Shown here: positions 33,863-44,681 of the stretch, piece after piece | Position numbering within the stretch: position 1 is the first letter of the stretch | How the letters are laid out: every line of letters starts with the position of its first letter | Assembly (NCBI GenBank): GCA_030522415.1 | Contig: CM060106.1 | Span: forward strand, 27,057,967 to 27,121,966 | Length of the DNA stretch: 64,000 nt | Direction: 5' to 3' | From: Channallabes apus | Lineage: Eukaryota > Chordata > Actinopteri > Siluriformes > Clariidae | Translations under genes and position numbers: made by a program | The notes under the pieces: model-generated | Database searches by the model: none | Told to the model about the DNA's origin: nothing | What the model saw: the letters and a program-made list of their open reading frames with translations, nothing else

Positions 33863-34303
33863 GTGCCGGCGTATAAACCCCGGCGTCGATCACCGGAGGC
33901 AGTGAAAGAGGGAACGCGTCGTTCTCGCTGTTCAGCGGTGGCGCATCATCCTCCTAGCTTCAAGGACAGCGCGCCAGCTCTTCAGCAGCTGCCGAGCCTC
34001 GCATCCGCTCTACTGCCGCCGTGTGACCTGGAGAACATGGTCCTTCCTCTTCCTCCAGACTTCGAGGACAGTGTGCCAGCTCTTCAGCAGCCACCGAGCC
34101 TCGCATCCGCTCTATTGCCGCCGTGCGGCATGGAGAGCATGGTCCTTGCTCCTGGCTTTGAGGACAGCGCGCCAGCTCTTCAGCAGCCGCCGAGCGTGGT
34201 TCCAGCTCTGCCGCCACGAGCCTCGTTCCAGCTGGGCTGCCCAGCACTAAAATCACAAGGCCAGCTCCGTCACCCAGCCTCGGGGGCAAGAGACCAAAGT
34301 TGA
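33863..34303 (+). pseudogene. Open frame with three 32-aa repeats in the centre of the palindromic unit
   Basis: The 146-codon frame carries three tandem units of the type F-DS-PALQQ-PSLASALLPPC-E-MVL, rich in Pro, Ala and Leu. An overlapping frame of similar length exists on the other strand. It lies just inside the polypurine tracts, where some fish gypsy elements keep a Pro-rich post-pol region. I do not recognise a function and doubt that it is translated. Confidence 0.4.
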
Positions 34304-34369
34304 AACACTGGGGTGGGAGTCCTGGACCACCGTTAATGCTCCGGAGGAGCATTTTTGAAGGAGGGGTAC

Positions 34370-34783
34370 TGTAAGAACCCCTAGAGGGCGCCAAAACGCC
34401 CGTTTGGTTTGTGTTTTGTTAAGTTTTGTATTTGTAGTTTTGTTTTGTGGAGGCACTTCGGTTCCCAGGCTGCACCTCGGTCAGGTGACGCAAGCGTGCA
34501 CCTGAACCGAGGAAGGTAATTAAAGTCATTATAAATAGCCTGCTTTAAGTTAAAACAGTGTCTAGCTTTGGTTGTCCAAAAATTCATTTCATTCATTTAA
34601 TTCATTTAGTCCATTTAATTCATTTAAATGAATTAGCGACTCGTAAGCGCTCATAGCAAGGAGCTCATCTACTTTTGTTTTTGTGTATTTGAACTTGAAT
34701 AAAATACATTATTATTGAACCGCCAGCTCGCCTCCTGCAAATATGCCACACTCACGCCGACACACACCAAGGGAAACGTGACA
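34370..34783 (+). repeat. Right LTR of the palindromic unit
   Basis: It begins tgtaagaacccctagaggg directly after the purine tract gaaggaggggtac and ends aaacgtgaca. A tataaatag box near 34532 and an aataaa signal near 34698 are in the expected order. TG...CA ends are intact. Confidence 0.85.
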
Positions 34784-34822
34784 GAAACACTCATAAATAT
34801 ATACATATACATACTGTAATTA

Positions 34823-34828
<6 letters not shown>

Positions 34829-34872
<44 letters not shown>
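34829..34872. repeat. (TA)n microsatellite
   Basis: This is a TA run of about 21 units. Confidence 0.9.
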
Positions 34873-34876
<4 letters not shown>

Positions 34877-35081
34877 AATACAATGTGTTGTCTGCTCACT
34901 GAACCGTTTTTTTTTCTCAATAAGTGAAGCATATCTAGCTACTATAATCATGATCATGTTTAAAGTTTTATTTATTTTTTTTATTTGTTTTTAAACTGTC
35001 TATTCGGTTGAATTTTGTATTGCTAAAAGATCAAAATTTTGTAATACTTGTCAATTCTGTCCTGAGTAAAATATTCTTGAA

Positions 35082-35707
35082 TAGTGATGGAGTCATAGTA
35101 GGAATCATTTTAGTGACTCGGTTCTTTCAATCTCGTTCGTTCATCAAAATGAACGAATCTTTTTTTGAGTCATTTAGTTCATTTCGTTCTTTTGATCACA
35201 AATAAAATAAAATGTTACATTTTTAATCAACAGATCCCAACACGTCTACATACACAATTTTTGGCTATAGTCCCAGTAATAAAAATATTACAAAGCAGTT
35301 AAGGACATATTATAATAAATAGATTGAGTAGCTCACCTCTCGTATCTTCTAGCTCTAGTCGTTCGTTCTTTTGAATCTATTGCACTGCATAGCGTCTATG
35401 GGAGTCACGGGACAAAAGAACGAACGACTTGGACTTGAAGATTCGTTGAGAATCGTTCAATTCTGTTTCCTGTGTACTGCATTGCATAGTGTCTTATGGG
35501 AGTCACGTGACAAAAGAACGAATGATTCGGAACAAAAGACTCAAAGGTAACGACTCATTTCTGTTTCCTGTATATAACCTACGGAGGTTTTGCGATGGTT
35601 TGCGCGTGCGCACACAGTAGAAAATGAACAAATCACTCTCAGAGACTACTTCACGTTAGAAACTTATTCAAAAAGAACGAATCATTCATGTTATCGATCC
35701 ATCACTA
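35082..35707 (+). mobile_element. hAT-like element (tagtgatgg family), copy 2
   Basis: The ends tagtgatgg and ccatcacta are inverted. The flanking 8-mers ttcttgaa and accttgat match at five of eight positions, so the duplication has decayed. An internal stretch is duplicated: the cattgcatag-gtctatgggagtcac...gaacgaa part occurs twice (about 35385 and 35480). No transposase is present. Confidence 0.78.
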
Positions 35708-36420
35708 ACCTTGATCATTTGCGTTATTTTAACACATCTCTCTGACTTTCTTCACTCCTCTCCGTATCCTCACTAAGCCTCTGTCCTTGTGAATGTTCTG
35801 CTCAAGAATTTCGAAGCATTGAGCAGATGATGTTATCGGCATGGCATGCTGCAGATATGAAAGCTTAAGTGGGTTTACTGGCAGAATGAAATCCAACATG
35901 TCATGTCTATTTCAGTAAACAGCAAAATCACCCACTCATGCTTTGAATGCTGATCACCATGCTGGATGAGGGAACGCTTACGCTGGTGGCTCACTTCAAA
36001 ACGTCCAGCTGCAGTATATACACAGTGGTCGTGACCTTTAAGTGTGTTGAGTCATCGGAAAGGAACATGTGGGGTATCAGACTCTGATACACAGGCCAAG
36101 TGTAGCATGACAATGCATCAGCACCTATAATATACTGTAGCAGCAGGAAGGAGAAGTTCTGCACTTTTAATAATGTGGCAGCTGGGAACTGGCGCGGGCA
36201 TTGTACAGCAGGCGTTTTACTCCTGGAGGTCTTGCAAGTATGCAACGATTCCTGTATAAACACTAACCTTTGGAATAACAGGGATACTGAATCTGTAGAA
36301 CCAATGCTTACGAACGAACAGCGGAGACATCCGATGAAGACAGAGAGGGATGTAGCAGTACACATAGCCATGGAAAAAAACAGTCTGTGGGTGTGTGTGT
36401 GAGAAAGAGAGAGACAGCAT
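35708..36420. other. Unassigned non-coding DNA
   Basis: The open frames at about 35990-36428 on both strands show no known domain. No exon was recognised. Confidence 0.45.
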
Positions 36421-36795
36421 TCATTCATTCATTTTCTATACCGCTTAATCCTGTGTTCAGGGTCGCGGGGGACCTGGAGCCTATCCCAGGAGACTTCGGG
36501 CACTAGGCGGGGTACACCCTGGACAGGGTGCCAATCCATTGCAGGGCACACACACATACACACACTCACACACCCAATCACACACTATGGGCAATTTGGG
36601 AACGCCAATTAGCCTAACCTGCATATCTTTGGACTGTGGAAGGAAACCGGAGTACCCGGAGGAAACCCACCAAGCACGGGGAGAACATGCAAACTCCATG
36701 CACACAGAGACGGGAATCGAGCCTGGCCGGGGAATCGAACCCAGACCCTGGAGGTGCAAGGCGACAGTGCTAACCACTACACCACCGTGCCGCCC
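36421..36795 (-). mobile_element. Mermaid-like tRNA-derived SINE, copy 4
   Basis: On the minus strand the element has the same A box, B box (with the extra ggccaggctcgattcc block seen in copy 1) and fish body blocks. A perfect 15-bp duplication, agagagagacagcat, flanks it (36406-36420, 36796-36810). The copy is close to copies 1 and 2, so it is fairly young. Confidence 0.93.
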
Positions 36796-36810
36796 AGAGA
36801 GAGACAGCAT

Positions 36811-37872
36811 AGAGAATAAATCTAGAGAATAGGGACAAAAAAGGGGAGTTGAAAAGTGAGACATGAGAGATCGTGTCAGAAAAACGAGAAGGAGACAAGT
36901 ACAGTGAGAGGGAGAAGAAGGCCGAAAAAACGATGGACCTTACGAGAGAGAGAGATGGACCGAGAAAGCGAGAAACAGAACAAAAAATAATTTCAGATAA
37001 AGCATGACAGAGAAAGAGACAGGGAGACAGTTAACAGACACAGATAGATGAAGTGAAAGTAAAGAGACAGAAATAAACACAGACATGGGCTGAGGTTGGA
37101 CAGGAGAGAGGGAGACATTGCGGGAAGGACAAAAGTAAAAAAGAGAGAGGAGAGGGAGAGAGAGAGAGAGCGAGTCAAAGTAAGAAACGTGCCCTGGGGG
37201 TCTCTGTAATATTGCAGAGCAATGATTACAGAAGCTATAAGCCACAGTCAGTCTACCGGGGCTATTTGTCTATTTCTCTATATGATTGTCTCCTATACTG
37301 TAATCTTTCTCTTTCTTCTGTCTCTGTGTCCCTGTTCCACTCATATACTGTATGAGTTTAATCTATGTTTCCTTATATTCATCTCTTAGAGCTGAATGTG
37401 TTCATAAACCCTGAGTGTTAGATTATGCTTAGGGCAAAACCCAAATACCCGCCTGGATAAATAGCGGCAGTCAGGGAAAAAAGAAAGGAGAGAAGAGTCC
37501 AATAAAACAACAGCACATCGCTCCTGTAGTGACGCACTGACAGAACTCTCTCCGTTTATGATTACAGATTACAGACTCTATCATACCGCAGGATGCATCA
37601 CATCAGACATGCAGTGATATCTGTGATTTTGGAGGTATGAATGCTTAGGATGATTGTTATGTTGGAAGACCCCATTGCGATGAAGCTCTTTAATTTTCAG
37701 GCTGACATTTTCAGATTGGTCACCTCAATATTTTTAGATACTTATTATTCCTAGTAACAGAACTGTCCTAGTACTTTCTGAAGTGTCCCAGTTCCTTTTC
37801 AAGCAAAACACCTCCACAACATATTGCTATCATTTTCATACTTCACAGTTCTTTAGATTTAAAAAGTGTTCT
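36811..37872. other. Unassigned DNA, purine-rich in part
   Basis: A purine-rich stretch (gagagagaaa-type) spans about 36900-37190. The Leu/Ser-rich open frames on the opposite strand only reflect this bias. No gene was recognised. Confidence 0.5.
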
Positions 37873-37875
37873 TTA

Positions 37876-38652
37876 GGGTGCTTTCACACCTATAGTTCGA
37901 TTGCTTTAGTCCGCACCAGTCAGAAAAATGTTACAATGTAGTAAACAGACGTGGGTACGGTTTGCTTTCACATATGCAGAGTTCTAAACGAACCAAAATA
38001 GACCGCGAAGCCCATCGGCACCGGAAACAGACTATTTTCAGAAAATCGTGCCACTTTCAATAATCAAGGTGGAACAGCTTTGCTACGTGCAAATCATTAT
38101 TTTCAGATAATTAATTTCGAACACGATTCGCGGCTGCGACTCCAAACCAGCTTCCTGGTTTATTCATCTCGCCGACGGTGCATTGAGCGCCACTTCAGGG
38201 AGAGACAAGCCCTCCTCCTCAATGATCATTTTGTTATTAGCCGGCGATCTTCCTGCAGATCCATCAGGTAATCCGTTGGTCTATCAAAACATCCCAGCCA
38301 CACATTTTTCATCTTTAATGCGAATACAGAGAGGCACTTAATTTCTTCAGCACTCCACGTTTCTCCGCGGTTTGATTTCATCACGAGTCGATAGCTTGAA
38401 AAATTTAATGGAGTGAAAAGAATTTAACCCACAACCGTGTATGTCTTATACCCAAAGTGCATTAAACTATACCATTTCGTCAGATTTGGTTTGGTTGCTT
38501 TCACACCAGACGAACTCTGCCAAAGTAGAGCGGATAAAGCGGTTTGGTGCGCATCAAAGTACCGAGATTGCATTCACATCAATGCAAACGAACCGAACCA
38601 AGGGACCAAACACGTTTAGTGCGCACCAAATGCTGTAGGTGTGAAAGCACCC
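37876..38652. mobile_element. PIF/Harbinger-like non-autonomous element
   Basis: The ends gggtgctttcacacct and aggtgtgaaagcaccc are perfect or near-perfect inverted repeats. They are flanked by the 3-bp duplication TTA (37873-37875, 38653-38655), typical of PIF/Harbinger. Sub-terminal gtccgcacca-type and gcgcaccaaa-type motifs also mirror each other. No transposase or Myb-like frame is present. Confidence 0.85.
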
Positions 38653-38773
38653 TTAGATTAAACATATCCTAACACAGTGTGCATTATAGCTACTAATAAA
38701 CTAATTAACACTAACCTAAACTAATTCTATACATGAAAATGTAGATGCAGATTCCAAATGTATAACATGCATG

Positions 38774-38774
<1 letters not shown>

Positions 38775-38826
<52 letters not shown>
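38775..38826. repeat. (TA)n microsatellite
   Basis: This is a TA run of 26 units next to the third piggyBac-like copy. Confidence 0.9.
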
Positions 38827-38829
<3 letters not shown>

Positions 38830-38840
38830 GACAGCATAGT

Positions 38841-39540
38841 TTATTATCTGCTGTGGTAGATCTGATTTATTCAAACACAATAATAAAGCTTTATATCCTC
38901 ATGAGGGGTCATTACATTGTTTTAGCATAGATCTGCTCCATCTAAAACACTGTCACACAAAAAAAACATCCGACAGTTCAGAAGCTTCAAATAGAATGAA
39001 CGAACTAATGAAATTTCTCAAAATTTTATAAAATGAAATAAATAAGAGCTAAATCTCTAAATCTACTTATAAAATATCGCTGAATATCAATGCGGGAATG
39101 AATGGCGAGGAATGAGAATCGCAGGTTGGAAAAGGCAGGACACGTCATGCCGCCGCGCAGCTGTCAGCAATTTCACGTAAATAAGAGCAAAATAGTTTTA
39201 TACTGGCGCGATTTTGAAAATGTAAGCATGCAGGGTGATTACATTTAGGCATTTGGCAGACGCTCTTATCCAGAGCGACTTACATTTTTATCTCATTACA
39301 CATCTGAGCAGTTGAGGGTTAAGGGCCTTGCTCAAGGGCCCAACAGTGGCGACTTGGTGGTTGTGGGGTTTGAACCTGGGATCTTCCGAACCGTAGTCCA
39401 ATGCCTTAACCACTGAGCTACCCCTGATTAAGCTCACAGTTCTAGGAAAAGTCATGAAAGGAGGGTCCTGGAATTTGATCGAGTGTAAAGTATTTTTTCC
39501 CCCCCATTGCGGTCAAATAACCGGTGCGGATTTTTCCGGG
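38841..39540. mobile_element. piggyBac-like element copy 3, degenerate, split by a SINE
   Basis: The left part (ctgctgtggtagatctgatt, cctcatgaggggtcattac, aacgaactaatgaa) matches copy 1. The right part matches copy 2's left half in reverse (gaatgagaatcgcaggttgg, gctgtcag, gcggtcaaataaccg). This fits a palindromic family. The terminal cactag motifs are lost. A SINE interrupts it at 39242-39424. Confidence 0.7.
39242..39424 (-). mobile_element. tRNA-headed SINE with gtctgccaaatgc tail, copy 2
   Basis: On the minus strand the head GGGTAGCTCAGTGGTTAAGG is tRNA-like, and the B box is AGGTTCAAACCCC. The tail AGAGCGTCTGCCAAATGCC is the common fish SINE tail. A 6-bp duplication, tgatta, flanks it (39236-39241, 39425-39430). 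The piggyBac copy at 11.98 kb shows the uninterrupted sequence. Confidence 0.85.
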
Positions 39541-39978
39541 AGGGTAATTTAGCTTTGATTCCCGATCAGTGAACTCTGTGAGAACTACTCTCTCCCACCT
39601 GTGTTTCCATCAGACTTTTATCATCTTGATCACTGGCTGAAGAAGAGGCACTGATTGGCTCCCTATTTCACATCTAACCAATCATAGTTAAGACTGAATT
39701 CTAGTAATCATAGAACAGGCTTTATCTTAAAAGATAGGAGGCTTGATCTAACCTAAAAAGTTGGAGAAAAATACTTCTTCTTTTACTTCTTCTTTTTCTA
39801 CTTTGTATTCTGGCAGATAGATTTCTGATTCAGTGGTTTGCATGTAAATACATGTAAAACTATGGTCCATGTATTTAAATGCAGTTACTGTTTAAAGTTA
39901 CAGACAACTTGGTGAATGTGAAAGATTTGCTTGAATTCCAACATAACCGATTAAAGCTAAAATAAATCTGTCTCCTAT

Positions 39979-40311
39979 CATTCATTCATTTTCTATCCTG
40001 TACAGGGTCTGAAACCTATTCCAGGAGATTTTATCCACGAGGCAGTGTAGACTCTGTAACCACAGGGTGCCAATCCATAACAGGGCACAACACACATACA
40101 CACACACTATGGGCAATTTGGGAACACCAATTAGACAAGATCTGCATGTTTTTGGACTGTGGGAGGAAACTGAGGCAGCCGTTAGAAACCCACCAAGCAC
40201 AGGGAGAACCTGCAAACTCCATGTACAGGTATACGGACCCTGAGACGGAAATCGTACCCTCGACCCAGGGAGTGCAAGGCCACAGTGCTAAACATTATGC
40301 CACCAAGCCTC
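39979..40311 (-). mobile_element. Mermaid-like SINE, old copy 5
   Basis: On the minus strand the usual blocks occur in order (gcttggtgggttt, cctcccacagtccaaaa, tgtgtgccctg) with many changes. The tRNA-like head is decayed. The left side still shows the ttcattcattttctat tail. Confidence 0.75.
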
Positions 40312-40734
40312 CTGTCACTAATCAATTGGTTTAGAATTAGGTAGCCCAGCCTAGAATTCTATAATTCTTTTCTCCATGATTACAGTGGAACAGTATTAGG
40401 AAGTTTTTCCTACTTTAGCACTTTTTATCATTTATGCACATGATTTAATGGATAGATTGGTGGGCAAACATGTGAGTAAGAAGCAGGTTGTGTTGTTTAT
40501 TAGGGTTAGCCCAATAATAATGCTCGTAGTGCACAGGAGTCAGAATACATGAAGGAAACAACAAAGATCCATAATGAGATCTGAGAATTAATTAAAAAAA
40601 ACACACTTACAGTGAAACACAGCTCAGATCCTGAGATACAAAGGCATGATAAGACAGTGACGAAGAAACAACTGAACCGTAGGCACAGATCAGGTGTGAA
40701 ACCAATAATGAGACAAAGTGACCGGACCAAAATG
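40312..40734. other. Unassigned spacer
   Basis: No gene or repeat end was recognised. Confidence 0.5.
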
Positions 40735-41339
40735 CATATGATTAAGGCTGCAACTAACGATTATTTTGATAATCGATTAGTTGGCCGATTATTGTTTCGA
40801 TTAGTCGATTAATCGGATAAAGCTAAGCGCTTCTTTAATTTGCTGTTTTGCTTATAATTATATATAAAACCATACCAACATTTGTTTTGTTTTTAACAAT
40901 AATTGCAGATGGCAAGTTGACTGTTATGTTTATATACAGTATATAAATAAAACACTGTCAACTTGCCATCTGTATACATACATACATACATACATACATT
41001 ATATGTATATCGATTAAATCGGATAAAAGCTAGACGCTTTAATTTGATGTTTTGCTTAACTATATAAAACCATAAATCAGGGATTTGGACACATTTTCGG
41101 CTTCAGTAGACACTCAATACTTCAGACTGAAACACGACTTCCCCCTACAGGTAATGAAGGGCATTTCCCGCACGCTGCCGCGCAAAGCCGGCAAAAAAAA
41201 ACTAAACAGATCTAACAGATGAGGACTCAGATTAATGTGCAAAAAATATATAATAAAACTATATAAGTCTACATAGCCTTAAGCGCACTTAAAACATTTT
41301 ATTTAGTTTTAAAATAAAACAATTTTAAAACATCATCAC

Positions 41340-41405
41340 TCGGGATTCGAACCGGGGCTTTGCAGATCTTTGGCCAAGCGTTCTAACCGCTACACCAAGC
41401 GGCCA
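41340..41405 (-). pseudogene. tRNA-like sequence, degenerate
   Basis: On the minus strand GGCCGCTTGGTGTAGCGG resembles an acceptor plus A box. A B box GGTTCGAATCC follows at the right distance. The acceptor ends do not pair, and no anticodon loop with a T before the anticodon can be placed, so it is not a working tRNA. It may be the head of an old SINE. Confidence 0.5.
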
Positions 41406-41615
41406 CTTAGAGACAATGCACACCAGAGACGTTAATAAGCCACTCGACTTCTTTGAAAGCAAGTGTACTTCTTTGATAAGTGACGAAGTAAGCCTGTTAT
41501 AATAATAACTTGGTGTTATTTGATCTTATTGGTTTAGAAATTTATATTTAAATAAATAGTAAACTTGGCCGATTTCGTTATAATTTTGTTTGATGAGTGG
41601 GGCTTGAAAATTCTC
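41400..41615 (+). repeat. Fragment of the ZBED5-type hAT inside another hAT
   Basis: The stretch (cacttagagacaa, acgttaataagccactcgacttcttt, ttggtgttatttgatcttattgg, agtggggcttgaaaatt) matches 32517-32890 of the element at 31.1-32.9 kb, with internal gaps. It is bordered by the tRNA-like sequence on its left. Confidence 0.75.
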
Positions 41616-42134
41616 TTGAAAAATATGGTCATTTATTTCAGTTAATAAATCTACTATAATTTTTTTTTTACTCATTATTGTACAGTACACATCAATAGCT
41701 CTGGTTCAGATTTTTCATGTTTGTTGTGGAAATTACCATCACTGTTGTATTTACTGCGATGAATGAAAATGTCACTTTGCGCCACCTGGCGGCCATTTTA
41801 CGAATGACTTTGAAATGAAAAACAAATTTATTTTGGCCGCTGATGCCTTTGTGGTGGTATGGTGGTATGCGCGGCGGGATGGTTATTCCGATTTTGTAAC
41901 CACTGTACATTATATGTATATCAATTAAATCGGATAAAATCTATACTTTTATCGGATAAAAGCTATGGATAAAAGTTATGGATAAAACCATAAATCAGGG
42001 TATTATTTATGTATAAAAGTAAACTTAAAAAAATAGCCACATAGTTTAATTATCTTTAATTTTGACATTTAAACCTTATTTTATGTAAATCAACATTTTT
42101 GTTTTTAACAATAATTGCAGATGGCAAGTTTACA

Positions 42135-42165
<31 letters not shown>

Positions 42166-42168
<3 letters not shown>

Positions 42169-43782
42169 TGGTGTGAAAAACTATTTGCCCCCTTCCTGAT
42201 TTCTTATTCTTTTGCATGTTTGTCACACTTAAATGTTTCTGCTCATCAAAAACCGTTAACTATTAGTCAAAGATAACATAATTGAACACAAAATGCAGTT
42301 TTTAAATGAAGGTTTACGTTATTAAGGGAGAAAAAAAACTCCAAATCTACATGGCCCTGTGTGAAAAAGTGATTGCCCCCCTGGTTAAAAAATAACTTAA
42401 CTGTGGTTTATCACACCTGAGTTCAATTTCTGTAGTCACCCCCAGGCCTGATTACTGCCACACCTGTTTCAATCAAGAAATCACTTAAATAGGAGCTACC
42501 TGACACAGAGAAGTAGACCAAAAGCACCTCAAAAGCTAGACATCATGCCAAGATCCAAAGAAATTCAGGAACAAATGAGAACAAAAGTAATTGAGATCTA
42601 TCAGTCTGGTAAAGGTTATAAAGCCATTTCTAAAGCTTTGGGACTCCAGCGAACCACAGTGAGAGCCATTATCCACAAATGGCAAAAACATGGAACAGTG
42701 GTGAACCTTCCCAGGAGTGGCCGGCCGACCAAAATTACCCCAAGAGCGCAGAGACAACTCATCCGAGAGGCCACAAAAGACCCCAGGACAACATCTAAAG
42801 AACTGCAGGCCTCACTTGCCTCAATTAAGGTCAGTGTTCACGACTCCACCATAAGAAAGAGACTGGGCAAAAACGGCCTGCATGGCAGATTTCCAAGGCG
42901 CAAACCACTTTTAAGCAAAAAGAACATTAAGGCTCGTCTCAATTTTGCTAAAAAAACATCTCAATGATTGCCAAGACTTTTGGGAAAATACCTTGTGGAC
43001 CGACGAGACAAAAGTTTAACTTTTTGGAAGGTGCGTGTCCCGTTACATCTGGCGTAAAAGTAACACAGCATTTCAGAAAAAGAACATCATACCAACAGTA
43101 AAATATGGTGGTGGTAGTGTGATGGTCTGGGGTTGTTTTGCTGCTTCAGGACCTGGAAGGCTTGCTGTGATAGATGGAACCATGAATTCTACTGTCTACC
43201 AAAAAATCCTGAAGGAGAATGTCCGACCATCTGTTCGTCAACTCAAGCTGAAGCGATCTTGGGCGCTGCAGCAGGACGATGACCCAAAACACACCAGGAA
43301 ATCCACCTCTGAATGGCTGGAGAGAAACAAAATGAAGACTTTGGAGTGGCCTAGTCAAAGTCCTGACCTGAATCCTATTGAGATGTTGTGGCATGACCTT
43401 AAAAAGGCGGTTCATGCTAGAAAACCCTCAAATAAAGCTGAATTACAACAATTCTGCAAAGATGAGTGGGCCAAAATTCCTCCAGAGCGCTGTAAAAGAC
43501 TCGTTGCAAGTTATCGCAAACGCTTGATTGCAGTTATTGCTGCTAAGGGTGGCCCAACCAGTTATTAGGTTCAGGGGGCAATTACTTTTTCACACAGGGC
43601 CATGTAGGTTTGGACTTTTTTCTCCCTAAATAATAAAACCCCTCATTTAAAAACTGCATTTTGTGTTTACTTGTGTTATCTTTGACTAATAGTTAAATGT
43701 GTTTGATGATCAGAAACATTTTGTGTGACAAACATGCAAAAGAATAAGAAATCAGGAGGGGGACAAATAGTTTTTCACACCA

Positions 43783-43785
<3 letters not shown>
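42166..43785 (+). mobile_element. Tc1 element, full length (1620 bp), copy A
   Basis: The unit starts cagtggtgtgaaaaact and ends with the inverted form, between two TA dinucleotides in a (TA)n tract. The inverted repeats are about 210 bp. Each holds an outer gtgtgaaaaactatttgcc and an inner gtgtgaaaaagt(g/a)attgcc motif, the IR/DR layout of Sleeping Beauty-type elements. It contains a broken transposase and sits inside the 40.7-44.7 kb hAT. Confidence 0.93.
42545..43568 (+). pseudogene. Tc1 transposase, broken (copy A)
   Basis: The N-terminal part (42545-42967) starts MPRSKEIQEQ and carries the paired-like helix-turn-helix DNA-binding region (YKAISKALGLQRTTVRAIIHK, then GRPTKITPRAQR). One extra A in an A-run near 42950 shifts the frame. 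Just after the first catalytic Asp (WTDETK) a TAA at 43017-43019 replaces the expected Glu codon. The second part (43035-43568) keeps GGGSVMVWGCFAASGPG, the second Asp in LQQDD, and SPDLNPIE with the Glu, 34 residues apart (DD34E). It cannot make an intact protein. Confidence 0.92.
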
Positions 43786-43818
<33 letters not shown>

Positions 43819-44681
43819 CAAAACAAAAATACATTCAGTTGTTAAGAATGACTTAAATTTTAAATTGTCTTAAATTAATTCAACTTAATAATAAGAAGAA
43901 GACTTCTAGATTATGATATTATAAATTGAAGTGTCTACTACATCCTTTTCATGGTTTATACATTATTTCGATCCTCTCGTGTATTTTATCCTTTTTTTTT
44001 TGTCTCAATAAAAAAATTAATAAAATAAATACTAGACATTCTCGTAATACGGCGACGTGGGGAGAGAGAAAAAAAAAACTCCCCGCTACTGGGTTCACTC
44101 TGTTTATTTTGCCCTTTTTCCTGTATTTCCCTCTGTATGATGATGGGATATATCCGGTCCTCCGAAGTGTAAAATGAACGTGAAGAAAACGCACTAGAAG
44201 TGTTTTCCTCGCATTCGTTGGTATTTGAACGCAAAGAAAAAGCTGCATGCAACGTTTTTTTTACCCTGTATAACCGCGCAGCCGGTGAGAGTGTTCATAC
44301 GGGCTTTGGTGACGTCACCGAAGCCCGTGTGAACTCTCTCACTGACTCCTATGTGTAGAAAACCCTCTGCACTTCATCCGTGCTCACCGGACACTACGAC
44401 CGGCAGAAAACCGCTCGATTTTAACACCCGATAAGAGGTGTTTAATGTAAATTGCTCCCATACCTGGGAGGACTTGGGGCGCGCGCTTTTTCCTGCAAAC
44501 GCTTCTGTAACCTCCATTGCGCGAGCGACTGTGTATCTGTGTGTGTATTTGTGCATCTTGTGGTCGCGCGCCTCAATAACGTGAGCAGCCCAACTAATCG
44601 ATAACGGCATTCGTTGACAACGAATTTCATTATGGATAATTATCGTTTTTATCGATTAGTTGTTGCAGCCCTACATATGAT

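Larger units (their letters stand above)
33336..34783. mobile_element. Inverted-LTR (palindromic) retroelement unit
   Basis: Two related LTRs of 407 and 414 bp lie in opposite orientation with their U5-type ends outward. Each has its own polypurine tract facing the centre. The whole 1448-bp unit is flanked by a perfect 5-bp duplication, gaaac (33331-33335, 34784-34788). The inverted repeats include extra sequence inside the LTRs (about 33336-33815 and 34300-34783). A normal provirus has one U3 and one U5 end. Here both outer ends are U5 ends, so the inserted DNA was probably a palindromic dimer of the 3' part of an LTR element. Confidence 0.85.
40743..44673 (-). mobile_element. hAT-like element (tagggctgcaac end) with a Tc1 and other insertions inside
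   Basis: The left end taaggctgcaac and right end gttgcagcccta are inverted repeats. A perfect 8-bp duplication, catatgat, flanks the unit (40735-40742, 44674-44681). The right half matches the truncated copy at 28.1 kb, including the relic VWEQFTLNTSYR peptide. It contains a complete Tc1 (42166-43785), a fragment of the ZBED5-type hAT (about 41400-41615) and a tRNA-like sequence. No hAT catalytic domain remains. Confidence 0.88.

Noticed and set aside
33863..34394. Pro/Ala-rich frames in the palindromic unit as an envelope or gag gene
   Set aside because: Frames of similar length exist on both strands, no domain is recognisable, and the source region upstream of the purine tract is often variable.
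42536..42757. Frame opposite the Tc1 N-terminus
   Set aside because: It is the antisense of the transposase. The same antisense frame appears with copy B.
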